Shown in pieces: positions 20,629 through 31,540 of a DNA stretch of 64,000 nucleotides (position 1 is the first letter of the stretch; every line of letters starts with the position of its first letter). The stretch is taken from contig CACGNA010000003.1 of the NCBI GenBank assembly GCA_902574425.1, forward strand, positions 1 through 64,000, written 5' to 3'. Both the position numbers and the translations under genes were made by a program. This stretch comes from an uncultured Prochlorococcus sp. GTDB lineage: Bacteria; Cyanobacteriota; Cyanobacteriia; PCC-6307; Cyanobiaceae. A model generated the notes under the pieces. It did no database searches. It was given only the letters and a program-made list of their open reading frames with translations, and was not told where the DNA came from.

Positions 20629-21129
20629 TCAACTTAGTGATCTCCATTCCTTAACCACGAAAGGGGGAACCGGTAACTCAGAAAAAACACCTAACAAAGA
20701 TAATCTCAATGGTCTATTTTTATCTATATTTTGAATAAGCTCATCAAGGTCAAATTCTGCAGCAGCTTGTCTACCGTCATTTGCTAATGCCACATTAAGT
20801 AATGTTTTATCAGCTAAAAGCCATTGTTTTCTACCTGATTCAACTCTCAAGTCAGTCGGATGATCAATCCTAAGATTTCCTGGATATCCTATTACTCTCA
20901 AGATCAATTTATCTGCAAAAAGGGGCGATTTATAAGCTACTAATTGCCAAGTTTCAAAGTCCAAGTCCCTTAAAAACTCACTGCTTGCATTTATTAATTC
21001 CCCATTTATTTCTATTTCTGCAACTTCTGCAGATACTTTTATTGGGTTAAAAATAAAAGACAGAAGTAACAGTAAATGCAATATTCCTTTAAAAAAAGTA
21101 TTTTTATTTGATTTTGTAATTTTCTTCAT
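20629..21129 (-). CDS. DUF3122-like exported protein
   Basis: Signal-like N-terminus then EIEINGELINASSEFLRDLDFETWQLVAYK; recalled cyanobacterial family. Confidence 0.6.
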   Translation of the reverse strand: MKKITKSNKNTFFKGILHLLLLLSFIFNPIKVSAEVAEIEINGELINASSEFLRDLDFETWQLVAYKSPLFADKLILRVIGYPGNLRIDHPTDLRVESGRKQWLLADKTLLNVALANDGRQAAAEFDLDELIQNIDKNRPLRLSLLGVFSELPVPPFVVKEWRSLS

Positions 21130-21355
21130 TTTCAGAATCCATCAGGGCATCTAGAGTTACAGCTGTTCTTACAATAGCTTGATACCTTTTAATTATTTTA
21201 CGATTTTTTTCTATAACTCGAGATAAATTTAAAGTGTCTTTCTCAGAATAGCTAGATGTTAAATCACTAGAATCTTCTTCAATAAACTCAAATTCACTAT
21301 CTTTATTAACTAGAGTTAACAATAAATCATGTAATCTCTTTCTCCTTTCAGACAA
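21104..21355 (-). CDS. Conserved-type hypothetical protein (83 aa)
   Basis: Open frame overlapping the next gene by 26 bp; no family recognised. Confidence 0.6.
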   Translation of the reverse strand: MSERRKRLHDLLLTLVNKDSEFEFIEEDSSDLTSSYSEKDTLNLSRVIEKNRKIIKRYQAIVRTAVTLDALMDSENEENYKIK

Positions 21356-21438
21356 TTAATTTAATATGATAACTCGAACAATAATAAGCTAATTTAATAA
21401 AACATTCAAACAGTCTAGTTCCCTTTCATTAAATATTG

Positions 21439-22713
21439 ATGACCGAAGTTAATAGAAAAATTCATGTAATAGGTATAAATTCATATATATTTGGAGATTT
21501 ATCTTCCAAATTACAAGATCTATTTTTAAGGACACGGAATATTGCCGTTCCCAATTCATATTTTGAAGAAATTAAATCATGGAGCGAAAATGATTTAGAA
21601 AAAAATAAATCATTTTTTTCAAGCAACAGTAATAACGAACTTCTTAACTGGCTTAGATCTCAAAAAACTGATGTTATTTTAATTTCGAGAGGAGATCCAC
21701 TTTGGTTTGGAATTGGGAGAATACTACTAGAAAATTTTTCAAAAGATGAATTAAGTTTCTATCCTTCAAATACTTGCATTCAATTAGCATTTAGTAAGTT
21801 AAAGATCCCATGGCAAAATACTGTTAATGTAAGTATTCACGGAAGAGATTCGACTAAGTTAGTTGAGGCTCTTAAAGCAAGGCCTACAAGTTTGGCTATT
21901 ATTACAGATTCAAATAACAAAAGTTTAGCAATAATCAAAAAAAATTTATCAGAATTAAATCTGATTGACTTCTATGATTTTTGGCTCTGTGAAGAGATAG
22001 GTTTCGACAATCAAAATATAAGAAAATTAAATCTTAAAGATTCATTGCCCTCTGATATATCAAGTTTGAACATTGTTGTTCTTACAAAAACAAAGCAAAA
22101 TTACTCAAAAAATAATCTACCTCTTTTTGGAATCAGTGACCATATTTTTAAAACATTTGATGATAGACCAAATTTATTAACTAAAAGGGAGGTTCGCGTT
22201 CAAATCTTAGCTGATCTAGAGCTCCCAAAAAATGGTGTCATCTGGGATATAGGAGCAGGTTGTGGGTCAATCGGTTTAGAGGCTTTAAAATTAAGGCCTA
22301 ATTTAGATTTGTTTTGTATCGATAAAAGGATTGGCTCAAAGGCTTTAATCCTAGAAAACTCAAAAAGGCTTGGCGTGAAACCAAAATTTATTTTTGAGGA
22401 AGAGATAAATAATACCTTGAATTCGAGAAATTTAAGTTCTTTTGAAAAACCTAATAGATTAGTAATTGGAGGATGTGATAAAAAGACTAAGCTTCAAATT
22501 ATTAATAAACTGGCTCAGGGTATGAGGATTGGAGATATTATCGTTATACCAATAATTGACATTCAAACTATTAAAGAATTGAAAGAGGAATTAGAAGATA
22601 AAAATTTCAAAACAAACTTAAATTTAATTCAGACCTATAAAAGCTTAAGTATCGCTGAGGGGATGAGATTAGAACCAAATAATCCTGTTTTTTTACTAAA
22701 AGGGAAAAAATAA
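21439..22713 (+). CDS. cobL: Precorrin-6Y C5,15-methyltransferase (CbiE/CbiT fusion)
   Basis: N-terminal CbiE-like GDPLWFGIGR, C-terminal IWDIGAGCGSIGLEAL; ATG at 21439 preferred. Confidence 0.85.
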   Translation: MTEVNRKIHVIGINSYIFGDLSSKLQDLFLRTRNIAVPNSYFEEIKSWSENDLEKNKSFFSSNSNNELLNWLRSQKTDVILISRGDPLWFGIGRILLENFSKDELSFYPSNTCIQLAFSKLKIPWQNTVNVSIHGRDSTKLVEALKARPTSLAIITDSNNKSLAIIKKNLSELNLIDFYDFWLCEEIGFDNQNIRKLNLKDSLPSDISSLNIVVLTKTKQNYSKNNLPLFGISDHIFKTFDDRPNLLTKREVRVQILADLELPKNGVIWDIGAGCGSIGLEALKLRPNLDLFCIDKRIGSKALILENSKRLGVKPKFIFEEEINNTLNSRNLSSFEKPNRLVIGGCDKKTKLQIINKLAQGMRIGDIIVIPIIDIQTIKELKEELEDKNFKTNLNLIQTYKSLSIAEGMRLEPNNPVFLLKGKK

Positions 22714-22726
22714 ATTTAAATAATTT

Positions 22727-23635
22727 TTATTTGTTAGGTTTAGCCACATGCGGCAAACCCCAACCTAGTTTATTTCTTAAAACTTGGAAAAATTCATGAT
22801 CTTCAAGTCTAATAAACTTTACTGAGTGTTTACTTCTTCTTATTAAAACTCTATCTTCAGGCCAAACATAACAACCAGCATTCCCGTCAACAACCATTAC
22901 CAACCTTTCAGGTGTCGCGGGGAAAACAGTCACTGGCTCTGAATCATTAAAAACCAATGCCCTAGATGCTAATGAATGTGGAGCAATTGGAGTTAATTGC
23001 ACGACTGGACAATCAGGAGTAATAACTGGCCCTCCAGCACTTAGAGAATAGGCAGTGGATCCAGTTGGAGTAGATAAAATTACTCCATCAGCTGAGATAT
23101 CCACAGGAGCATGTCGCCCTATAGAAATCTCAAAATGACACATACTTGTCAGAGGTTCTCTGTGAAGAGCCATCTCATTAAGACAGAGAGACTCCCATCT
23201 CCTCTGATCATTCCTCATTACACTAATAATGAAGCAAGTTCTTTCTTCAATATCCCAATTTCCAGCTATGATTTTATCTATTGCTTCATCAAGATTTGTT
23301 AAATAAGCTTCTGCAAGAAAACCTAAATGACCAGTATTTATTGTAAGGATTGGAATTTCAGCAGGTGCTGTTTGCCTTGCTGCAGAAAGCACAGTGCCAT
23401 CTCCGCCAAGAACAATTGCAAATTCCATTGACGAGTCAAATCCCTCGGGAACACAGTTCGTATAACCCAAAGGACGAACATGTTGATCAGGATTGGCGAA
23501 GCCAACCATTCCACCAGAACTACTAACCCTCACAACTTCATAATTGGATTTTTCCAATTTTTTCTCTACAGAACTTGCAGTCTGAACAGCAAGTTCCTTC
23601 CCATCATTAACGATTAGCCCTGCTTTACGTACCAA
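22727..23635 (-). CDS. nadK: NAD kinase
   Basis: [46 protein letters not shown]. Confidence 0.96.
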   Translation of the reverse strand: MVRKAGLIVNDGKELAVQTASSVEKKLEKSNYEVVRVSSSGGMVGFANPDQHVRPLGYTNCVPEGFDSSMEFAIVLGGDGTVLSAARQTAPAEIPILTINTGHLGFLAEAYLTNLDEAIDKIIAGNWDIEERTCFIISVMRNDQRRWESLCLNEMALHREPLTSMCHFEISIGRHAPVDISADGVILSTPTGSTAYSLSAGGPVITPDCPVVQLTPIAPHSLASRALVFNDSEPVTVFPATPERLVMVVDGNAGCYVWPEDRVLIRRSKHSVKFIRLEDHEFFQVLRNKLGWGLPHVAKPNK

Positions 23636-23705
23636 TCAAAAAACTAAAACTATTACTATCTTAAACTAATTCGCTGGACAATCCTAATTTAAAATTTCAA
23701 TTTTA

Positions 23706-24714
23706 TTAGAACTGTTCTAAAAATCTAAGATCATTTGTATAAAATTTCCTAATATCGTCAATCTGATGTCTTACCATACAAAATCTTTCAACTCCTAATC
23801 CAGCGGCGAATCCAGTCCATTTCTCAGAATCTATACCTAATTTTTCTAAGACCTTCGGATCTACCATTCCGCATCCCATGACTTCTAACCATTTACCTTT
23901 CCATTGAACATCTACTTCTGCCGAAGGTTCAGTAAATGGGAAATAGCTAGCTCTAAACCTAACAGGAATATCTCCAAAAAAGGTCTTTAAAAATGTAAGA
24001 ACCGTTCCTCTTAAATGACTAAAATTAATATCTTGATCGATACATAAAACCTCAACCTGATTAAATACAGGGGAATGAGTAGCATCTACAGCATCTCTCC
24101 TATACACTCTCCCTGGAGCAATAATTCTTACTGGAGGAGGATTTTTCTCTAAGTACCTTATCTGAACAGGAGAAGTATGTGTCCTTAAAAGTCGATTTTC
24201 ATCTAAGTAGAAAGTATCCTGCATATCTCTTGCGGGATGATTTTTGGGTATATTGAGAGATTCAAAATTATAAAAATCAGTTTCTATTTCTGGACCACTT
24301 TCAACTGTGTATCCTAAACCACAAAAAATATCTATTATTTCATCTTGAGTTGAAATTAAAGGATGTTTATTCCCAGGGGGGGGTTCCAATTGAAGGGATA
24401 GTTACATCAAGTTTTTCTGTTTTAATCTTTTTATCTAATGCTTCACTGTTTAATTGATTTTTTCTTTCAGTTATTAATTCTTGCAAATTTATCTTTATTA
24501 AATTTGCCTTCTGACCAAGAATTGGTCTATCAGTGGCAGATAATTGACCCATTGTTTTTAAAATGATTGACAACTCACCTTTTTTTCCTAGCAAGGAAAC
24601 TCTCAATTGATCCAGTGCTTCATGAGTATTAGAGTTATCTATATTATTTTTTGCTGTAAGAGAAAGATTATTTAGTTTTTCCTCAATTTGACTTAATGAT
24701 TCAATTTGACTCAC
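23706..24714 (-). pseudogene. pheS: Phenylalanyl-tRNA synthetase alpha subunit, frame-disrupted (track ORFs 23706-24389 and 24367-24714)
   Basis: N-terminal part ends IGTPPWE*, C-terminal part begins ...[16 protein letters not shown]; the two frames meet at an 8-C run. Confidence 0.9.
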
Positions 24715-24782
24715 TGATATAGTAAAAATAAGTATTGCTTTATCTTACTTAAATATCGTCAATAAATAAAATGTATTGATTA

Positions 24783-25592
24783 ATGAAACCGTTAAATATA
24801 TTAATTAGCAATGATGATGGTGTTTTTGCTGCGGGGATAAGAGCTTTAGCAAAATCAGCGCAAAAAAGAGGACATAAGGTAAAGGTAGTATGTCCTGACC
24901 AAGAAAGATCAGCTACTGGTCATGGTCTTACTTTACAATCTCCATTAAGAGTGGAAAGAGCGGACGAATTATTTGGGGAGGGAATTGAAGCTTGGGGATG
25001 TTCTGGCACGCCTGCTGATTGTGTCAAATTAGCACTATCTGAACTCTTGGATAATAAACCTGATCTAGTTCTATCTGGAATAAATCACGGTCCCAATTTA
25101 GGGACAGATATTTTTTGTTCAGGGACAGTCGCTGCAGCCATGGAAGGCACTTTAGAAAATGTTCCTTCCATGGCAATAAGTGTTGCTAGTTTTAAATGGA
25201 AGGATTTTGAATTTGCTGGAGAAATTGCAATGAATATTGCCGAACAAGCTATTAATGATAGTTGGCCAGCTTCTCTTCTATTAAACTTGAATATACCCCC
25301 CTGCGAGAAAAGCGATATAAAAGAATTATCCTGGACAAGATTATCAGTAAGAAAATATAAAAATCAATTTTCCAAACGAGAAGATCCAAGGGGTGACGAT
25401 TATTATTGGTTAGCAGGTGAGGTGGTTTTAGATCTTAAATCAAAAGGTTATGGTCCAAAAAACTGGCCTAGTGACGTATCTCAAATACAAGATAATAAAA
25501 TATCTCTTACACCTGTAGAACCAGATTTATTTTGGAGGGGTAATTTAGAAGACTTACCTAAAATTAATAATTCATTTGTAAATCCTTCTTAA
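24783..25592 (+). CDS. surE: 5'/3'-nucleotidase SurE
   Basis: [44 protein letters not shown]. Confidence 0.96.
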   Translation: MKPLNILISNDDGVFAAGIRALAKSAQKRGHKVKVVCPDQERSATGHGLTLQSPLRVERADELFGEGIEAWGCSGTPADCVKLALSELLDNKPDLVLSGINHGPNLGTDIFCSGTVAAAMEGTLENVPSMAISVASFKWKDFEFAGEIAMNIAEQAINDSWPASLLLNLNIPPCEKSDIKELSWTRLSVRKYKNQFSKREDPRGDDYYWLAGEVVLDLKSKGYGPKNWPSDVSQIQDNKISLTPVEPDLFWRGNLEDLPKINNSFVNPS

Positions 25593-26105
25593 AAGCCATA
25601 AAGAAAAGCAAAGTCCAAAAAAATGAGCAGCAATAACTTGCGTATTACTGAGAACTGATAATATTTCCAGTCCAGTAATTGGGATATCAGATGTCGCTGT
25701 TATCAATTGTCCAGTTGTTTGAGAGGACGCTTGTATAAATAGAGCACCCATAAGAGCTTGATATCCAATTAATCCAAACAAAATTCCTAATAAATCGACT
25801 ATGAGACCTCTTTTTATTAATTTACTGGTTTGTCCTCTTGAGGGTCTTGCGTTACTTGCGATTGCTCTACCAGTTCTAACTATTAACCATCCTTGCCAAA
25901 GACTAAAAAGTAGTAAAATCAAGGATATTGTTGTAAGTGATAGTCCAGGAGCCAAGCCAAGCTGTCCTTCGCTATTATTAACAACATTTGAAAAAAGCAA
26001 AACAGCCGCAACAACAACACCTAAAATGGATTGAACCCAAAAGCGTATCCATCCGATGCGCCGCATTCCAAATGAAAGGGACTGAAAATCAATTTTGTCA
26101 GACAT
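25572..26105 (-). CDS. DUF3611 (Tic21-like) membrane protein
   Basis: Four hydrophobic segments; [26 protein letters not shown]...[23 protein letters not shown]. Confidence 0.75.
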   Translation of the reverse strand: MSDKIDFQSLSFGMRRIGWIRFWVQSILGVVVAAVLLFSNVVNNSEGQLGLAPGLSLTTISLILLLFSLWQGWLIVRTGRAIASNARPSRGQTSKLIKRGLIVDLLGILFGLIGYQALMGALFIQASSQTTGQLITATSDIPITGLEILSVLSNTQVIAAHFFGLCFSLWLLRRIYK

Positions 26106-26173
26106 TCATTTGATTGAATAAACTATAATCTATTCAAATTTGCCATCAAAATCATAAAATTGCACGTAATCTT

Positions 26174-27097
26174 TTGATCTCTTTAATATCGCCATCTGAA
26201 GTCAAGAATCCTACCTCAATAGCTATTGGAAGTTTTGATGGCCTACATGCTGGACACAGAAAATTAATAAAAAGTGTAGTTGAAGACAATCTATATACCC
26301 CAACAATTGCGAGCTTCTGGCCTCATCCAAGAGAAGTTCTATACAAAGAGACGCGTCTTAGACTCGATCTCCCTGATGAAAAACTACCTATTCTTGAAGA
26401 TCTCGGGATTAAACAATTAGTTCTGATTCCTTTTGATAAGGAACTATCTAAATTAAGTGCAGAAAGATTTGTAAAAGATATTTTGATAAATCAATTACAA
26501 GCAAAAAATATTTCTGTAGGTGCTAATTTTAAATTTGGTTTTAAAAGAAGTGGAGACATAAATACTATAAAAAATACGATTAAAGATACCGATATAAAAC
26601 TAAAAATTACTCCAATTTTAGAAGACAAAGAAGGTAGAATCAGCAGCAGCAGAATAAGAGATTTACTAGAAAAAAGTGATCTGAAAAATGCTTTCAAAAT
26701 TCTTAATAGGCCTTATAGTTTTAATGGAAAGGTTGTTAAGGGTAAAGGGATTGGAAAAAGTATAGGATGGCCCACCGCAAATCTTGAAATAGATGGCAGA
26801 AAATTTCTACCTGGAGAAGGAGTCTACGCAGCTTGGACAACTATAGAAAATTCCAACCAAAAACTTGAATCAGTTATGAATCTTGGCTCTCAACCAACAA
26901 TAAATCCTTTATTGCCATCGGCAGTTGAAGTTCATTTAATAAATAAAGATATCGATCTATATGGTTTAAATCTATCTATAGAACCAGTTGAAAAGCTTAG
27001 ATCTCAAATCAAGTTCAACAATATAGATCAACTTTCTAATCAAATTAGAAAAGATAGAGATAATGCCCTAAGAATTTTTAAAAACAACAAAAAATAA
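26174..27097 (+). CDS. ribF: Bifunctional riboflavin kinase/FAD synthetase
   Basis: AIGSFDGLHAGHRKLI; GKGIGKSIGWPTANLEID. Confidence 0.95.
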   Translation: MISLISPSEVKNPTSIAIGSFDGLHAGHRKLIKSVVEDNLYTPTIASFWPHPREVLYKETRLRLDLPDEKLPILEDLGIKQLVLIPFDKELSKLSAERFVKDILINQLQAKNISVGANFKFGFKRSGDINTIKNTIKDTDIKLKITPILEDKEGRISSSRIRDLLEKSDLKNAFKILNRPYSFNGKVVKGKGIGKSIGWPTANLEIDGRKFLPGEGVYAAWTTIENSNQKLESVMNLGSQPTINPLLPSAVEVHLINKDIDLYGLNLSIEPVEKLRSQIKFNNIDQLSNQIRKDRDNALRIFKNNKK

Positions 27098-27103
27098 GTC
27101 AAA

Positions 27104-28162
27104 ATGCTGAATTCAAATACCACAAACTCTGAAGATTTAATCAGAATTTATCAAATTCTTGACGCTAATTTAGACAGAGCTAGAGAAGGACTAAGAGTAC
27201 TAGAGGATTGGGCTAGATTTGGTCTAGGCAAAAAAAAGTATGTTGAAAGGATTAAAGATTTTAGACAAATTTTAGGGAAAAATCATTTAGAAGTTTATAA
27301 ACAATCTAGAAATCATATTGAGGATAAATGCAAAGGATTGACTCATCAAGAGCAAATCAAAAGAAAAACTTCTGAGCAAATTATAAGTTCTAATTCAGCC
27401 AGAGTTCAAGAAGCCTTAAGAGTCATAGAAGAATTCTCAAGGCCACATAATCATGAGCTTTCAAAAATCGCCTCAGAAATTAGATATGAAATTTATGCTA
27501 TAGAGATTGACTTATTAAGTTTAAGCAAACTTAATAAGTCGGAGGAAATATTAAAAGAAAATGATTTATATGTCATTACAGATCAAAAGGAAAACTTATT
27601 AGGAATAATAGAGGACATATTAATTGCAGGAGTAAAAATAATTCAATATAGATTTAAAACGAGAAGTGATAAAGATCATCTTCAAGAAGCAATTCAGATT
27701 AAAAATCTATGCAAAAGATATAATTCATTGTTAATCATTAACGATAGAGTTGATATAGCCTTAGCATCAAATGCGGATGGAATTCATCTTGGACAAGATG
27801 ATTTAGACTTGAAAACCGCAAGAAAATTATTAGGGTTTTCAAAAATAATTGGGATAAGCGCAAATAATGAAATCGATATTTCTAATGCCCTTAAAGACGG
27901 TTGTAATTACATAGGAATAGGTCCAGTATTTGAAACTCAAACGAAAAAGGACAAAAAACCTTTAGGTATGGAAAAGATCAAAACATTAACAAAAGATTTA
28001 AATATTCCTTGGTTTGCTATCGGAGGAGTTAAGACAAATAATATTTCCTATTTAAAAAGCTATGGTTTTAAAAAAGTTGCCTTAGTTTCGCAATTAATGA
28101 ATTCTGAAGATCCGAAAGAAGAAGCTATTATGATACTAAAAAAGTTATCTCATGAAAATTAA
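27104..28162 (+). CDS. thiE: Thiamine phosphate synthase with N-terminal extension
   Basis: YVITDQ, IQYRFK, INDRVDIALASNADGIHLGQDDL; cyanobacterial ThiD2/PF17792-like N-terminal region. Confidence 0.95.
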   Translation: MLNSNTTNSEDLIRIYQILDANLDRAREGLRVLEDWARFGLGKKKYVERIKDFRQILGKNHLEVYKQSRNHIEDKCKGLTHQEQIKRKTSEQIISSNSARVQEALRVIEEFSRPHNHELSKIASEIRYEIYAIEIDLLSLSKLNKSEEILKENDLYVITDQKENLLGIIEDILIAGVKIIQYRFKTRSDKDHLQEAIQIKNLCKRYNSLLIINDRVDIALASNADGIHLGQDDLDLKTARKLLGFSKIIGISANNEIDISNALKDGCNYIGIGPVFETQTKKDKKPLGMEKIKTLTKDLNIPWFAIGGVKTNNISYLKSYGFKKVALVSQLMNSEDPKEEAIMILKKLSHEN

Positions 28163-28361
28163 GGTCAATGGAGAGGAAAAAAAAATAGAACTTGATCAAG
28201 AAAATGCTCTGCTATCTTCAGCTCTAAACTCCATGGGATATAAACCCAACACAATTGTTGTCGAATTAAATAATTTAATTATTAATTCAATAAAATGGGA
28301 AAAAGTGAAACTTAAAGAGGGTGATAATTTAGAAATCGTTTCAATAGTTGGTGGTGGTTAA
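28152..28361 (+). CDS. thiS: Sulfur carrier protein ThiS
   Basis: Ubiquitin-like 69 aa ending IVSIVGGG (GG tail). Confidence 0.9.
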   Translation: MKIKVNGEEKKIELDQENALLSSALNSMGYKPNTIVVELNNLIINSIKWEKVKLKEGDNLEIVSIVGGG

Positions 28362-28474
28362 AAGATAAATTTTTGATAGATTAAAAATCTTCATAATTTT
28401 TTAAGTTTAAGGTTGAAACAATAACCAAATTTTTTCTTTTTTCGTTTTATATTCTTAGTTACTAAAAAAAAATA

Positions 28475-28642
28475 ATGAAAGAAAAAACTGATAATAATTC
28501 AAGTTCCTTAAAATGGGAGCAAAATGGGGAGTTAGCCCATAAAGATTTATCTGAGTTAATTGAAAGATTAATGAATGTAGAAAGTGAACATACCTCATCT
28601 GAGCTCTCTAGATTAGGTACAAAATCAAACATAAAAGATTAA
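28475..28642 (+). CDS. Small ORF, 55 aa
   Basis: MKEKTDNNSSSLKWEQNGELAHKDLSELIERLMNVESEHTSSELSRLGTKSNIKD*; not in track. Confidence 0.5.
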   Translation: MKEKTDNNSSSLKWEQNGELAHKDLSELIERLMNVESEHTSSELSRLGTKSNIKD

Positions 28643-28709
28643 ATTTGTTACTTAGATCTTGTCTTTATAAAAATTTGTACCAAATTAAAGTTACTGAATA
28701 TAAAAATAA

Positions 28710-28841
28710 ATGCCGAAAAGATTTCCAGAGTGGGTAAATACAGAAGTCGTGATAAAAGCAATCAAAATGAGAGAAGAAGGAATGCTTTCAAAACAACTTA
28801 ATTTATGGATAGAAAATCTATTAGAAATAGAAAAAAAGTAA
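28710..28841 (+). CDS. Small ORF, 43 aa
   Basis: MPKRFPEWVNTEVVIKAIKMREEGMLSKQLNLWIENLLEIEKK*; not in track. Confidence 0.5.
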   Translation: MPKRFPEWVNTEVVIKAIKMREEGMLSKQLNLWIENLLEIEKK

Positions 28842-28845
28842 TTAT

Positions 28846-29502
28846 TTAGGGAATACTTTTAATAATTCTCAGAGCCGCCATTGCTGCTCCGTAACCATTA
28901 TCTATATTCATTACTGCAATACCAGGAGAACAACTTGACAACATACTATTTAAAGCAGTAGCCCCATCCTTACTAACGCCGTAGCCGACTGAGACAGGTA
29001 CTGCAATTATCGGTTGTGCTAACAAACCTCCAACAACAGTTGCCAAAGCTCCTTCCATTCCAGCACAAACTATTAATACATTATATTTATTAATTTCTTC
29101 TAACTGACTCATTAATCGATGAAGTCCTGCTACTCCAACATCCATAAAAGATTGACAATTCACTCCATAAACTTCAAGCGCTAATTGTGCTTCAAGTGTT
29201 ACTGCCAAATCACTTGATCCTCCTGAAATTATGGCAACTTTTTTATTTGTATTTATTTTATTCAGATTTTTCCCAATTATTAGGCAATTTGCTTCTTCAT
29301 AAAATCTTGCATCATAATACAAATCTAAAAGATAGTTAGCCTTTTCACTATTAATCCTAGTAATGAAAACAACCTCATTTTTACTTAATACACTTTCAGA
29401 TAATCTCTTTAATTGATCGATACTCTTGTCTTGCCCCCAAATAGCCTCAATTAGTCCAAGCCTCTCTCTTCTTTGAAAATCAAACTTGATATCAAAATTC
29501 AT
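28846..29502 (-). CDS. larB: LarB-like protein (nickel pincer cofactor / PurE-like)
   Basis: ISGGSSDLAVTLEAQLALEVYG, VCAGMEGALATVVGGLLAQPIIAVPVSVGYG. Confidence 0.88.
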   Translation of the reverse strand: MNFDIKFDFQRRERLGLIEAIWGQDKSIDQLKRLSESVLSKNEVVFITRINSEKANYLLDLYYDARFYEEANCLIIGKNLNKINTNKKVAIISGGSSDLAVTLEAQLALEVYGVNCQSFMDVGVAGLHRLMSQLEEINKYNVLIVCAGMEGALATVVGGLLAQPIIAVPVSVGYGVSKDGATALNSMLSSCSPGIAVMNIDNGYGAAMAALRIIKSIP

Positions 29503-29945
29503 TTTTGTTTGTTTAACTCCCCCTCATAAATTAATTTAAAAGGATTTTCTCCTACATTTAGAGCAGCTTTAACACTAGCTTCGAATTTTTGTTGGACTAC
29601 ATTTACTTCTGCTATTGGTATGCTTTTCCATAATTTTTTACTTTTCCAATTTACCAATATTAAAGCTTCTTCTTTTTCTTTATCCCAAAATAATTGTCGG
29701 CCCAAAAAACCATCTTGAGAAGATAACCATGGCTCCCATATTTCTTTTTCAGCATCCAACCATGCTGCTTTTACATTGGCAGGGACTTGAAGTCTTAATT
29801 CTTCTATGACCATTTCACCTTGATAATTATCCATAGTAAGAGCTTTTAAATTGGAACTATCAGATTGAAAAATTAAAACTACTAAGCAAATTAATACTAA
29901 ACAAAATCTTTGAATTTTTTTTTTCAAATTTATATTCAATTTCAT
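29499..29945 (-). CDS. TIGR03792-like cyanobacterial protein
   Basis: N-terminal hydrophobic segment; [41 protein letters not shown]. Confidence 0.65.
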   Translation of the reverse strand: MKLNINLKKKIQRFCLVLICLVVLIFQSDSSNLKALTMDNYQGEMVIEELRLQVPANVKAAWLDAEKEIWEPWLSSQDGFLGRQLFWDKEKEEALILVNWKSKKLWKSIPIAEVNVVQQKFEASVKAALNVGENPFKLIYEGELNKQK

Positions 29946-30442
29946 TTTTTCTCAAGTAGGACTACTGAATGGCAACTAATACCTTCTTCTCTCCCTTCTG
30001 GACCCAATTTTTCATTCGTAGTTGCTTTAATCCCAATTAAATTTTCATCAATATTTAAGACTTCAGAAATATTTTTTTTCATTAGTTTTATATGTGGCAT
30101 GATTTTTGGCCTTTCAGCGACAAGAACACTATCAATATTATTTATTTCCCAACCATCTTGTCTGATCAAGTCAATAACTTTTGATAACAAAAACAAGCTA
30201 TCAGCATTTTTCCATTTTTCATCAGATGGGGGGAAATACTTTCCAATGTCGCCAAGCGAAAGTGCTCCCAATAATGCATCCATTATTGAGTGACTTAAAA
30301 CATCAGCATCACTATGACCATCCAATCCTAACTTATCAGGATGATTTAATTTCACACCTCCAATTATTAAATCTCTATCCTTTACAAGTCTATGAATATC
30401 GTAGCCATTACCAATACGGAAATTTGGACTTGATTTCGTCAT
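29942..30442 (-). CDS. ispF: 2-C-methyl-D-erythritol 2,4-cyclodiphosphate synthase
   Basis: [37 protein letters not shown]. Confidence 0.97.
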   Translation of the reverse strand: MTKSSPNFRIGNGYDIHRLVKDRDLIIGGVKLNHPDKLGLDGHSDADVLSHSIMDALLGALSLGDIGKYFPPSDEKWKNADSLFLLSKVIDLIRQDGWEINNIDSVLVAERPKIMPHIKLMKKNISEVLNIDENLIGIKATTNEKLGPEGREEGISCHSVVLLEKK

Positions 30443-30614
30443 ATCAATACTTTTGGAGTATCTGAGAACAATCCGTAATTTTTCTATAATTCCAAATGGA
30501 TATTTTAATTAACATTTAATGATACTTTTAACTAATTATTCAATATTTTACCAATAAAAAGAAAATTAAAGAATAATGGTCCAACATATCTTTTGATTAT
30601 TATCTATATTTACT

Positions 30615-31403
30615 TTATTTCAAAACCATTCTGCTTACAAATTTGTTCATCAAAGAAGTAAATTTGGGTTCTATCTTAAACTGCCTTTGGTATAAATGCG
30701 CATTTAGGTACCATTTTCTCGATGGATTTAACTGTATCATTATTAAATTAGTTGTATGCCCCTCAAGAGGAATTCTTGCTTTATGAAGACAAACGTTCAA
30801 TTTACATATAAAAACATCACCTATACCGCCAACAAAATAAGATTTTTTTGCTTTTTCAATATTTTTTTTCTTTAATAAATATTGTTTTGTTTGATTGATA
30901 TCAATTAATTCTAAAGGACCATCACTCATCTCAATTTCTGACATCGGAATGAATACCTTTAACATATTTTTACTATAGGGTTTATCTAGATGATAGTTAT
31001 TGGCATACCAAGGTTGATCTTTTTCTTCTTTAGATACAGCAAAATTCTGATAAGCGCCAAAATAGTCAATACTATATTTAAATCCAGTTTGTGAAGTCAA
31101 AAAACCACAAAATTGTTCATCAAAAATCAACCTTATTACCGAATTTAAGTTTTCTCGACTTAATATATATCTTTTATGATACTTATTTGAGTAAAAAGTC
31201 TCCTGATTATTATTTAAGATAAAATCAAAATTTTGTTTTGAGATATTTAGTTCACTATTTTTATTTATTTTGAGAAATCCATTTTTATTTAATTTGTATT
31301 TAGATTTAAAATTTATTCTTAAGAAATGATTTTCAATAATTGCAATAATTCTTGAATAGAATAAACAAATAATTAAATATGATCTGTTAATAAAAAATTT
31401 CAT
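30615..31403 (-). CDS. Phytanoyl-CoA dioxygenase-like protein
   Basis: NYHLDKPYSKNMLKVFIPMSE (HxD), ISDGPLEL-like core, CLHKARIP distal His. Confidence 0.5.
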   Translation of the reverse strand: MKFFINRSYLIICLFYSRIIAIIENHFLRINFKSKYKLNKNGFLKINKNSELNISKQNFDFILNNNQETFYSNKYHKRYILSRENLNSVIRLIFDEQFCGFLTSQTGFKYSIDYFGAYQNFAVSKEEKDQPWYANNYHLDKPYSKNMLKVFIPMSEIEMSDGPLELIDINQTKQYLLKKKNIEKAKKSYFVGGIGDVFICKLNVCLHKARIPLEGHTTNLIMIQLNPSRKWYLNAHLYQRQFKIEPKFTSLMNKFVSRMVLK

Positions 31404-31540
31404 AATTAAATTACAGTATTAATTGAAAATTTTTTTTAAATTTTATAGTAATTTATTTAAGTTTGCATTTTTTCTAAACATGTTTTAGTAGAAGAACTTT
31501 TATTAAAACTCTTCTCTTACGAATTTTTTTTAGCCGATTA

